A stretch of 32,724 nt of DNA from the NCBI GenBank assembly GCA_947589415.1, contig CANQBP010000021.1, forward strand, positions 1 to 32,724, given 5' to 3'. The notes beneath the pieces are model-generated. The model searched no databases. It was not told the origin of the DNA and was given only the letters and a program-made list of their open reading frames with translations. A program made the position numbers and the translations under genes. How positions within the stretch are numbered: the first letter of the stretch is position 1; each line of letters starts with the position of its first letter. This document shows, piece by piece, positions 8,112-15,714 of this stretch. This DNA comes from an uncultured Clostridia bacterium (GTDB lineage Bacteria; Bacillota; Clostridia; Oscillospirales; Acutalibacteraceae).

Positions 8112-8221
8112 TGTCACACAAACTTTATACTTGCTCTAAGGAATGTATAAATAGAGACAGCATTTTTACCGAATGTAAAAAACACTACCCTTAGAGCAAA
8201 AATTATTAAGTTTGTGTGACA
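8112..8221. repeat. 110-bp interrupted inverted repeat upstream of the WG-lipoprotein gene
   Basis: TGTCACACAAACTT (8112-8125) and TTGCTCTAAG (8131-8140) are mirrored perfectly by CTTAGAGCAA (8190-8199) and AAGTTTGTGTGACA (8208-8221). As RNA on the minus strand it would form one long hairpin at the very start of the lipoprotein leader. As DNA it could be a small non-autonomous mobile element. No target duplication is evident at its ends. Confidence 0.65.
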
Positions 8222-8223
8222 GT

Positions 8224-8229
8224 ATTATA
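8224..8229 (-). promoter_or_regulatory. Possible -10 element for the WG-lipoprotein gene
   Basis: TATAAT on the minus strand at 8229-8224, placing the start near 8217 inside the inverted repeat. No good -35 lies at 16-18 bp; TTGCAA is found only at 20 bp. The promoter may need an activator. Confidence 0.4.
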
Positions 8230-8285
8230 TTAACACGTTTTTCCGTAAATTGCAATAGGTAAATGCCGATTTACTAAAACGCATA

Positions 8286-8314
8286 TTTCAGAACTATCCG
8301 ATATATATTGTAAT
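8286..8314 (+). promoter_or_regulatory. Possible promoter of the calcium ATPase gene
   Basis: TTTCAG (8286-8291), 17 bp and TGTAAT (8309-8314). It is a weak match, about 35 bp upstream of the ribosome binding site. Confidence 0.35.
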
Positions 8315-8355
8315 AATGCTTTTAATTTTACGATGTATAAGAGGAGAGTGAAGCT

Positions 8356-10989
8356 ATGGAATGGCACAGCCTTGACTGTAGAACAACAGTCGATAAGCTG
8401 AAATCGGATATAAAAAACGGTCTGTCTAAAACACAAGCTAAGTCACGGCTTGAAAAATACGGAAAAAATGCTTTGTCAGGCGGTAAAAAGCAAAGCATAC
8501 TCGTAAAATTCCTGTTGCAGTTTTCTGATTATATGGTTCTTATACTTCTTGTCGCTGCAGGGATATCATTCGGTGTTGCTATTTTCAGTGATGACGGAGA
8601 TTTCATAGATCCGATAATGATACTTATAATAGTAATACTCAATGCCGTTATAGGAACAGTGCAGGAGTGCCGTGCGGAAAAAGCTATCGAAGCACTAAAG
8701 AAACTTTCCGCACCCCATGCAAATGTACTTAGGGACGGCAAACCTGTTTCGATACCCTCGGAGGAGGTTGCTGTCGGCGATATTCTTATTTTTGAAGCCG
8801 GTGATTTTGTATGTGCCGATGCAAGAATACTTGAGGCTGTCGCTGTCAAGGCAGAGGAATCTTCACTTACGGGCGAATCAGTCCCCTCCGACAAACAGGC
8901 GGATACGGTTCTCCCCGAAAAAACTCCTCCTGCCGACAGATCCAATATGCTGTTTTCTTCAACCTATATAACCTCCGGTCACGGTAAGGCAATAGTAACG
9001 CAAACGGGCATGAATACACAAGTCGGAAAAATAGCAGCTATGCTTGACGGCGGTGAAAGTCCCGATACGCCTATTCAAAAAAGCCTTGCAAAAACGGGCA
9101 AAATGCTCGGAATATGTGCAATAATCATATGTGCATTTATCTTTGTTCTCGGAGTTTTCCAAAAAATTCCGCCGCTTGATATGTTTATGATATCAATAAG
9201 TCTTGCCGTTGCCGCAATACCGGAAGGACTCCCTGCAATAGTGACGATAGTACTTGCACTCGGAGTACGCAAGCTCGCAAGCCATAGGGCAATAGTAAGG
9301 AAACTCCCCGCCGTAGAAACCCTCGGAAGTGCAAATGTTATATGCTCCGATAAAACGGGAACGCTTACGCAAAATAAGATGACGGTAGAGGCTCTGTCGG
9401 GGGTAGACGGAACAATAAACACCCATAGTACAGACGGAACATTGCTCCTTACCCTTGCAGCATTATGTAATAACAGCGCACTTAAAAAAACATCGGGAGT
9501 ATATAAGGCAAACGGTGATCCCACCGAAGCAGCACTTGTAACGGCTGCCGCAAATGCGGGAATTATAAAAGATGACCTTGACAAAAAATATGTGAGGGTA
9601 AGAGAATTACCGTTTGACTCAAAGAAAAAACGAATGGTAACGGTACACAAACTCCCTACCGGCGGATACAGAACAATAATTAAAGGCGCACCCGATATCC
9701 TTATCGGTTTATGTTCATCTGTCTACCGTTCAGGCAGCGACTCAACCATGACACAAGGTAAAAAAGCACGGCTTCTTGCAGAAAATAATAAACTTGCCTC
9801 TCAAGCCATGCGTGTTATAGCTGCCGCATATAAGGATACCCCCCATGAGCCGAATGAAAATGAACTCGAAAAAAATCTTATATTCTGCGGATTTATCGGA
9901 ATGACCGACCCCCCGCGCCCCCAAGCATACGGTGCAGTCGCACAATGTCACAAGGCAGGTATTAAAACTGTTATGATAACCGGCGATCATATCACAACAG
10001 CAAAAGCTGTCGCCGAAAAATTGGGTATATTTAAAAAGGGCGATAAAACTGCAACGGGTGCGGAGCTTGATGCTATACCTCAAAGTGAGCTTGAAAAAAG
10101 TATTTTTCAATATTCGGTATTTGCCCGTGTTTCACCCGAACATAAGGTGCGAATTGTAAAAGCCTTTCAAAGCTGCGGCGCAATAGTTGCCATGACGGGT
10201 GACGGCGTAAACGATGCCCCCGCATTAAAATGCGCCGATATAGGCTGCGCCATGGGATTAAGCGGAACCGATGTCGCCAAAAGTGCGGCAGATATGATCC
10301 TGACAGACGATAATTTTGCAACGATAGTCGATGCCGTTGAACAGGGGCGCGGTATATTTGATAATATCAGAAAAACCATTCATTTTCTTCTTTCAAGCAA
10401 TATCGGAGAAATACTGACCGTTTTATGTGCTTTTCTTATGAAACTCCCCTCACCGCTTTTGGCAATCCAGCTTTTATGGGTAAACCTTGTAACAGACTCT
10501 CTTCCGGCACTGGCACTCGGCTCTGAACCGGCAAAAAAGGATCTCATGGAAAAACCGCCCGAAAATTCGTCTAAAAGCGTTTTTACGAAAAGTTCCGTAC
10601 GTTCCATAATAATAGAGGGTTGCTTTATTGGTGCATTGGCATTTCTCGCCTATACAATAGGCAGAGTATTTTTTGACGGCTCCGGTGATCCGATAACGGG
10701 ACGAACAATGACGTTCGCAGTATTAAGTCTTAGTCAGCTTGTTCATTCGTTTAACCTTAGGAGTGAAAAATCCCTCTTTAAAACAGGATTTCTCGGAAAC
10801 CCCAAACTCATAGGTGCATTTATCATCGGCGCAGTTATGCAAATATCAGTTATTTCTGTTCCTTTCCTGTCGGCAATTTTCAAGACGGTTCCGTTAAATA
10901 CCGCCGGTTGGCTTATTGTTGCGGGACTATCACTTGTACCGCTTCTTGTTGTTGAAACGGAAAAATTTTTTAATAAGAATAAAATATAA
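8356..10989 (+). CDS. P-type calcium-transporting ATPase (P2A subfamily)
   Basis: This protein exports cations, most likely Ca2+, across the cytoplasmic membrane using ATP. It has 877 residues, normal for bacterial P2A pumps. Visible in order are the cation-ATPase N-domain (GLSKTQAKSRLEKYGKNAL), the TGES actuator loop at 172-175, the M4 motif PEGLP at 289-293, the phosphorylation site DKTGTLT with Asp332, a hinge TGDGVNDAPALK, and M5/M6 with SSNIGE and LLWVNLVTDSLPALALG. The Asn/Glu in M5 and Asn/Thr/Asp in M6 match Ca2+ ligands of SERCA. The acidic M8 ligand of SERCA site I is not seen (LSLSQLVHSFN region), suggesting one Ca2+ per cycle as in other bacterial members. The start ATG at 8356 follows GAGGAGAG. 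It is monocistronic, with a hairpin downstream. Mn2+ or Mg2+ as substrate cannot be excluded. Confidence 0.92.
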   Translation: MEWHSLDCRTTVDKLKSDIKNGLSKTQAKSRLEKYGKNALSGGKKQSILVKFLLQFSDYMVLILLVAAGISFGVAIFSDDGDFIDPIMILIIVILNAVIGTVQECRAEKAIEALKKLSAPHANVLRDGKPVSIPSEEVAVGDILIFEAGDFVCADARILEAVAVKAEESSLTGESVPSDKQADTVLPEKTPPADRSNMLFSSTYITSGHGKAIVTQTGMNTQVGKIAAMLDGGESPDTPIQKSLAKTGKMLGICAIIICAFIFVLGVFQKIPPLDMFMISISLAVAAIPEGLPAIVTIVLALGVRKLASHRAIVRKLPAVETLGSANVICSDKTGTLTQNKMTVEALSGVDGTINTHSTDGTLLLTLAALCNNSALKKTSGVYKANGDPTEAALVTAAANAGIIKDDLDKKYVRVRELPFDSKKKRMVTVHKLPTGGYRTIIKGAPDILIGLCSSVYRSGSDSTMTQGKKARLLAENNKLASQAMRVIAAAYKDTPHEPNENELEKNLIFCGFIGMTDPPRPQAYGAVAQCHKAGIKTVMITGDHITTAKAVAEKLGIFKKGDKTATGAELDAIPQSELEKSIFQYSVFARVSPEHKVRIVKAFQSCGAIVAMTGDGVNDAPALKCADIGCAMGLSGTDVAKSAADMILTDDNFATIVDAVEQGRGIFDNIRKTIHFLLSSNIGEILTVLCAFLMKLPSPLLAIQLLWVNLVTDSLPALALGSEPAKKDLMEKPPENSSKSVFTKSSVRSIIIEGCFIGALAFLAYTIGRVFFDGSGDPITGRTMTFAVLSLSQLVHSFNLRSEKSLFKTGFLGNPKLIGAFIIGAVMQISVISVPFLSAIFKTVPLNTAGWLIVAGLSLVPLLVVETEKFFNKNKI

Positions 10990-10995
10990 ACACTT

Positions 10996-11031
10996 CTGCC
11001 GTACGAACAAACAACGTACGGCAGTATTATT
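10996..11031 (+). terminator. Terminator after the calcium ATPase gene
   Basis: Perfect stem CTGCCGTACG (10996-11005) with CGTACGGCAG (11015-11024), a 9-nt loop, followed by TATTATT. The T-tract is interrupted, so it may be leaky. Confidence 0.65.
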
Positions 11032-11071
11032 ATATATAACAGTTTATTGTATTGTTACGGCAAAATAATAA

Positions 11072-11100
11072 TTGACAAACGGTGACAATACAATTATAAT
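11072..11100 (+). promoter_or_regulatory. Consensus sigma-A promoter of the yccF-type gene
   Basis: TTGACA (11072-11077), a 17-bp spacer and TATAAT (11095-11100): a perfect consensus promoter. Confidence 0.85.
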
Positions 11101-11162
11101 AACATCAACGCTTAAATATTTCACCTAAAGCTAAAAGATTTTATAATTAAGGAGAGTTGATT

Positions 11163-11534
11163 ATGCGTACTGTCGGAAATTTTTTCTGGTTTATTTTTGC
11201 CGGTCTGGGTCTCGGTCTTATTTGGTTTTTTACAGGATTGATATGGTGTGTCACCATAGTCGGAATACCCGTTGGCATACAGTGCTTTAAATTTGCCGGT
11301 CTTGCGTTTTTTCCGTTTAAAAAGGAGATAATATACAGTTCAAAAGCAACCTCCGTCCTGCTTAATATTTTATGGATAATTTTCGGCGGGCTTGTTTTGG
11401 CAATTTCGTCATTATTCGCAGGCATCATATACTGCGTTACAATTATAGGTATTCCGTTCGGTATGCAATGCTTCAAACTTGCAAAACTTGCTCTTATGCC
11501 ATTCGGCGCAACCGTGACAGATATAAGATCGTGA
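11163..11534 (+). CDS. YccF-family (DUF307) inner-membrane protein
   Basis: A 123-residue membrane protein made of two similar halves. The first has WCVTIVGIPVGIQCFKFAGL (about residues 36-55) and the second YCVTIIGIPFGMQCFKLAKL, each preceded by a hydrophobic segment rich in Gly, Trp and Phe. This duplicated VTI(V/I)GIP.G.QCFK pattern defines the YccF family, whose molecular function is not known. The start is the ATG at 11163 with GGAG 8 nt upstream; the in-frame TTG two codons earlier is too close to that site. It has its own consensus promoter and terminator and no operon partners, so context gives no further clue. Confidence 0.9.
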   Translation: MRTVGNFFWFIFAGLGLGLIWFFTGLIWCVTIVGIPVGIQCFKFAGLAFFPFKKEIIYSSKATSVLLNILWIIFGGLVLAISSLFAGIIYCVTIIGIPFGMQCFKLAKLALMPFGATVTDIRS

Positions 11535-11541
11535 CATTCCC

Positions 11542-11570
11542 CCCCGCCCGAACAGGCGGGGTTCTTCTTT
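11542..11570 (+). terminator. Terminator of the yccF-type gene
   Basis: CCCCGCC (11542-11548), 6-nt loop, GGCGGGG (11555-11561), then TTCTTCTTT. Confidence 0.8.
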
Positions 11571-11983
11571 CATGAAAAACATAACTTCAAACAATACCTG
11601 CGGTTTAAGGAATTATATTCACAAACCGCAAGCAGATTTTATGCAGCTTATATACTGCTGCGCTTTTTAGTGTAACTCTTTTATCCATATAAGTCAGTAG
11701 AATTTATAAAAACTTGCAATTTTTGTTATGTATTTTAACCAAAATCACACGATCTTATATGTCAATTTATGAAAATAACTTAGTTTTTATTATTGTCTGC
11801 TCAGGTATTGACGTCATCTTGTATTTTGTGTTATATTATCCGTAGTAAACCGCATACTTGACTTTTTAGTGTCTGCTGACTTTTATTTCTGTAACGTGTC
11901 CGCTGCAAAATTAAAATTTCGGGAAACGGTGTACAAAAATTTTTTTATTTTCATATCACAAAATAATACTTATGGAGGATATC
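11571..11983 (+). promoter_or_regulatory. Gene-free stretch with a hairpin and the HAD-gene promoter
   Basis: No coding sequence is supported in these ~410 bases. An 8-bp stem (TGCGGTTT at 11599-11606 with AAACCGCA at 11623-11630) lies near the left. A promoter is seen at 11808-11836: TTGACG, 17 bp, TTATAT. It would give the HAD gene a leader of about 140 nt with no strong structure that I can see. The rest is plain AT-rich sequence. Confidence 0.5.
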
Positions 11984-12697
11984 ATGACGAATATAACAAC
12001 AGTTTTATTTGATTTGGACGGAACACTGCTTCCTATGGATCAGGATATTTTTACAGCCGAATATTTTAAACTTCTTTGTAAAAAAATGTCCTCATACGGT
12101 TATGAACCCGAAAAACTGACAAAGGCTGTCCGGCAGGGTATGCACGCTATGGTACAAAATAACGGAAGCGCAAGCAACGAAACGGTGTTTTGGAACTGCT
12201 TCTCAAATATATTCGGTCAAAAGGTTTTTGATGACAAAAAATATTTTGATGAATTTTACCTTAACGAGTTTCAAAAAGCAAAAAAATTTTGCTCTTATAC
12301 AGCCGATGCCGAAAAAACCGTAAGAGCCGTTAAGGAAGCAGGTTTAAGGACGGTTTTGGCAACTAACCCCATATTTCCTAAAACAGCTACCGAAAGCCGT
12401 ATTCGGTGGGCGGGTCTTGAACCGTGTGATTTTGAGATATATACAACGTACGAAAATATATCCTACTGTAAACCAAACATTAACTATTACAAAGAAATTC
12501 TTAACAAACTCGGTTTGAAACCTCAAGAATGTGTAATGGTCGGAAATGATGTTTCGGAGGATATGCCCGCAAGGGAAATCGGAATGAATGTATTTCTCGT
12601 TACCGACTGCCTCATTAACAAAAATAATGATGATATAAATAAATATCCCCACGGCTCACTTGATACGGTAAGCCGGTTCATTTTGTCATCACAATAA
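11984..12697 (+). CDS. HAD-superfamily hydrolase (phosphatase)
   Basis: A 237-residue soluble hydrolase with the four HAD motifs: motif I LFDLDGTLLPMD (nucleophile Asp10, Asp12), motif II LATNP (about residue 125), the motif III Lys in YCKPN, and motif IV MVGNDVSEDMPAARE-like sequence (reads MVGNDVSEDMPAREIG) holding the Mg2+ ligands. A helical cap is inserted after motif I, as in the phosphoglycolate-phosphatase-like subgroup. The substrate is not predictable. The start is the ATG at 11984; the upstream in-frame ATG at 11972 overlaps the GGAGG that serves as ribosome binding site. It is a single-gene unit with promoter at 11808 and a strong terminator. Confidence 0.88.
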   Translation: MTNITTVLFDLDGTLLPMDQDIFTAEYFKLLCKKMSSYGYEPEKLTKAVRQGMHAMVQNNGSASNETVFWNCFSNIFGQKVFDDKKYFDEFYLNEFQKAKKFCSYTADAEKTVRAVKEAGLRTVLATNPIFPKTATESRIRWAGLEPCDFEIYTTYENISYCKPNINYYKEILNKLGLKPQECVMVGNDVSEDMPAREIGMNVFLVTDCLINKNNDDINKYPHGSLDTVSRFILSSQ

Positions 12698-12718
12698 TAA
12701 AATACACAAACCTGCCGC

Positions 12719-12757
12719 TGTCCGCTTCGAGATAAACCCGAAACGGACAATTTTTTA
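12719..12757 (+). terminator. Terminator of the HAD-hydrolase gene
   Basis: TGTCCGCTTCG (12719-12729) pairs with CGAAACGGACA (12739-12749) with one mismatch, followed by ATTTTTTA. Confidence 0.85.
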
Positions 12758-12780
12758 TTTTAAAAGCATAAATTTAACCC

Positions 12781-12795
12781 CTGCGGGTCAAATCA
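12781..12795 (+). repeat. 15-bp direct repeat, left copy
   Basis: CTGCGGGTCAAATCA, identical to 30303-30317 on the same strand. With the three preceding bases the match is 17 of 18. The left copy is 147 bp upstream of the phage-tail-like pair. Confidence 0.55.
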
Positions 12796-12827
12796 ACTTC
12801 TTTTTTTTACTATTATTGAAAGGACTT

Positions 12828-12904
12828 AAATACCGTACATTTAAAGGCAATACTGCCCGAATACGGGATAAATCGCATATATCAGTCTGAAAATTACGGT
12901 ATTT
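12828..12904 (+). promoter_or_regulatory. Inverted repeats in the leader of the tail-like pair
   Basis: AAATACCGTA (12828-12837) is mirrored by TACGGTATTT (12895-12904). Between them CCCGAATACGGG (12856-12867) forms a small hairpin. These lie 38-114 bp before the first tail-like gene. No convincing -35/-10 pair was found in this stretch, so the promoter may be activator-dependent or the leader structured. Confidence 0.35.
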
Positions 12905-12941
12905 TCCTTTTAAATTAAATCAAGGGAGTAAATATTGAAAA

Positions 12942-13436
12942 TTGAACGATATTTGTTTACATTCAAAGAGCCTTTTTGTATACAGAGGTTTCACATTTGA
13001 CGGTATAATATCCCTTACGGATATACAAGGTAAACCGTTCCTTATATCAAAAGGTGACGAAATTATTTTCGGGATAAAGAAATCTCTGAAAGCGGGCGGA
13101 GAAAACGATGACAATGAGCTTACGATCACTCTTAATTGTGATGATGAAATCATGGGGGAATATCCGTTTAAGCTCACACCCGAAAAAACTTCCGTGTTAA
13201 GCGGAAAATATTACTATTATGTATCTGTAAATTTTGCTGACGGTGATCAATACCAAGCCGTTCCGTATTCTGTACTCCATGCGGATATGACGGCGGCTTT
13301 GGATTATTCACCGCATAATAACAAAATAACAGGAACAATTCCGAGAAAAACAAGCTGCTGCCGAACGGACGGAAAAACGTGCGGCGGCGGATCGGAATGC
13401 AGCTGTATTTCAAATCTCACAAAGGGGGAAATATAA
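12942..13436 (+). CDS. Phage baseplate-like (BppU N-terminal-like) protein with cysteine-rich tail
   Basis: A 164-residue protein. Residues 10-125 look like the beta-sandwich found at the N-terminus of BppU-type phage baseplate proteins: a hydrophobic start (RGFTFDGIISLTDIQGKPF), a strand-rich centre, and FKLTPEKTSVLSGKYYYYVSV. Residues 126-164 are different: Cys139, Cys140, Cys147, Cys153 and Cys155 lie within 17 residues. The only in-frame start near the front is a TTG at 12942, 13 nt after GGGAG, which is rather far; weak or regulated translation is possible. The stop overlaps the next start (TAATG), so the two proteins are probably translated together. No other phage structural gene is adjacent. 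The family call rests on recognition of the fold pattern and is moderate. Confidence 0.55.
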   Translation: MNDICLHSKSLFVYRGFTFDGIISLTDIQGKPFLISKGDEIIFGIKKSLKAGGENDDNELTITLNCDDEIMGEYPFKLTPEKTSVLSGKYYYYVSVNFADGDQYQAVPYSVLHADMTAALDYSPHNNKITGTIPRKTSCCRTDGKTCGGGSECSCISNLTKGEI

Positions 13437-15625
13437 TGAATAACATATGTTCTGATGACAGTTACTGCTGCAACTGTAAAATACCGAATGATATAGCAAT
13501 AGGCACTTCTCCGCAAGATGCCTATGTGCGTACCAATTTAAAACTCAAAGATGAAGTGACAAGGGTCGAGGGACTTATTGATAATACAAAAGTCACAATA
13601 AGAAATGAAACCGAAAAACTCTCGCAGGAGATCCAGCAGGCTTGCCGAAATATTGACAGCGATATTGATATTGTTGACAGAAGAATAGACACGGAGGTCA
13701 CGAATATGACTAACCGCATTGACAACATTATTGCCAACAATCAGGATACGCAGGGAAACAGTGAACTTATAGACATACGGACAGGTACTGACGGAATAGT
13801 TCACCCCTCGGCAGGAACCGCGGTCAGAAACCAGATTACGGATATACAAAAGGCTTTAAATCATGTTAAACCGACCAATCAATTTAACCGTTCCGCAGTA
13901 ACCGAGGATTATACCATATACGAAACCGGTAATATTGTCCCTTCCGAAGGTAATTTTACTTCGGATTTCATTCCATGCAGCGGAGGACAGGTATTTTACT
14001 TTTGCCGAAAGGTCGGAAATAATTTTTATGATAACGAGCATCAGGCTACCGTATCACATTTTGCACAATATGACAGCGAAAAAAAATATATCGGCGGAAC
14101 AAGGCAAAGGTTCGTTAATGCAGTAACCCTTGAAGATAATGCAAAATATATAAGGTTCAGCAATCCTATATCACAACTTCAAACAGAAGATACAATTTTA
14201 TCGGTGACATTTGATTTTGAACCAACGTCCGAAACTGTTTCCGAATGGTTCAAAGATTATTGGACTGTCGAAACCGACAAAATAAAACAAATCGAAACGG
14301 ATACAAAAGAGAACAGCAGCACCATTAAAACGGTAAAAACAACTTCCGAAAAAAACAGCGAAAATATAGAAAAAATCCGTCAGCTTCTTATATTGGCAGA
14401 ATCCGAAAATAAACTGGATCTTACGAAAATAACTAACAATACGAGCATAGATATTTCCGGAAATGAAACGGCAAACGATACCTGCTTCACTACTGATTTT
14501 ATAAAGGCACAAATGAATGATACCATCACCTTTTCGGGAATTTTAAAAGGTACTTTCATGCATAAGGCGATCAAGATAATTCGTGTTGCCATGTATAATG
14601 ACCGAAAGGAATTTATTTCCGCATCAGAATTGTTTGTGCAGGATTACACCATTCAGCAGCCCGACACTTCATTCATACGTGTATGTCTGCCAAACGGGGC
14701 TGTCAATTACGACATTTCGGCAGTTACTATAAACAATATACCCACATCTGTATCATTAAGCAGCTATTTCGAGCCTTACCGTACATTTAACGGGATATCC
14801 GATGAAACAAAAAGAAAACGCAGAGTATTATGGGTCGGAACTTCAATACCGTCATACGGATATCCGCAAATATTAGGAAAAATTTGCGGTGCAACAATCA
14901 TCAATAATTCTATCGGCTCAAGCTGTATAGCAAAAGGTGTAAGAAGCAGGATAAGCGACATGAATATTTGCGGTATCAGAAATATATACGGTCTATACGG
15001 TTTATGTCAAACCGTTAATGAAAAACAGACCATGATAAATAACTGGGAGTCTATATCGGACGAATTGGAAAGCTCCGATATATTGACCGATGATATAAAA
15101 AATACTGCGCTGTCGTCATCTTATGAAACCATTATAGACCCGTACCTCAAGGGTGATAATGCCGTGAGCCTTATAGTCATAAATCATGCATATAATGACT
15201 CCCAAAATGAGGAGGATGCCCTGACCATTGATGATATATACGATACCGAAACACTCGAGGGTGCATATAACTGGCTGATACGTCACATTATTCAAACAAA
15301 TCCTAGCATCGGCATAGTAATATTCGGTCATTACACGGATATGCCCGACACTAAGGAAACCGCCCTTGAGAGAGTTGCCGAAAGGTGGAATATCCCATAC
15401 TATAAACTTAAAAACGACTTAGGTTGGAGTAATGAGAATATCAAAACAACAAAAAAGATCGGATCTGACGGGCAATGGGCAGCTATACCGGAAACCCAAA
15501 TGACCGTTAAAAATATGTGGTGTGCAGACAATATACACCCCATAGGAACAGCAAGCAGGCGTATAGCTCAAGTATCGAAGTCAGTATTTGAACGTTGGCT
15601 GGATATGTATTGTTCCGACAATTGA
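13436..15625 (+). CDS. Tail-fibre-like protein: coiled coil, duplicated beta domain and C-terminal SGNH hydrolase
   Basis: A 729-residue multidomain protein. Cys5, Cys11, Cys12 and Cys14 open the chain. A coiled coil follows (about 35-110), then IDIRTGTDGIVHPSAGTAVR, a segment common in phage tail fibres. Two related beta domains (about 150-275 and 335-455) are joined by a second coil; both have a disordered-to-strand start ending in (T/S)DFI. The last 270 residues are an SGNH/GDSL-type hydrolase: block I WVGTSIPSYG (about 465), block III NHAYND (about 583), and DNIHP (about 698) holding the Asp/His pair. Such domains deacylate carbohydrates. The start ATG at 13436 has AAAGGGGG upstream and overlaps the stop of the preceding gene. 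No signal peptide is seen. It may be a phage receptor-binding protein remnant, part of a contractile/tail-like particle encoded elsewhere, or a surface-glycan esterase for the operon next door. Confidence 0.7.
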   Translation: MNNICSDDSYCCNCKIPNDIAIGTSPQDAYVRTNLKLKDEVTRVEGLIDNTKVTIRNETEKLSQEIQQACRNIDSDIDIVDRRIDTEVTNMTNRIDNIIANNQDTQGNSELIDIRTGTDGIVHPSAGTAVRNQITDIQKALNHVKPTNQFNRSAVTEDYTIYETGNIVPSEGNFTSDFIPCSGGQVFYFCRKVGNNFYDNEHQATVSHFAQYDSEKKYIGGTRQRFVNAVTLEDNAKYIRFSNPISQLQTEDTILSVTFDFEPTSETVSEWFKDYWTVETDKIKQIETDTKENSSTIKTVKTTSEKNSENIEKIRQLLILAESENKLDLTKITNNTSIDISGNETANDTCFTTDFIKAQMNDTITFSGILKGTFMHKAIKIIRVAMYNDRKEFISASELFVQDYTIQQPDTSFIRVCLPNGAVNYDISAVTINNIPTSVSLSSYFEPYRTFNGISDETKRKRRVLWVGTSIPSYGYPQILGKICGATIINNSIGSSCIAKGVRSRISDMNICGIRNIYGLYGLCQTVNEKQTMINNWESISDELESSDILTDDIKNTALSSSYETIIDPYLKGDNAVSLIVINHAYNDSQNEEDALTIDDIYDTETLEGAYNWLIRHIIQTNPSIGIVIFGHYTDMPDTKETALERVAERWNIPYYKLKNDLGWSNENIKTTKKIGSDGQWAAIPETQMTVKNMWCADNIHPIGTASRRIAQVSKSVFERWLDMYCSDN

Positions 15626-15672
15626 TTTGACATATCGGCAATTGAAATAAAAAACGCCATGCAAAATTTTTT

Positions 15673-15714
15673 AAAGGAGAAACACCATTTTATACGGAGT
15701 TTCTCCTTTTTATT
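15673..15714. terminator. Terminator between convergent genes
   Basis: AAAGGAGAAAC (15673-15683) pairs with GTTTCTCCTTT (15699-15709), followed by TTTATTTT on the plus strand. It ends the tail-like pair and faces the end of the minus-strand polysaccharide operon, where the T-tract is poorer. Confidence 0.75.
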
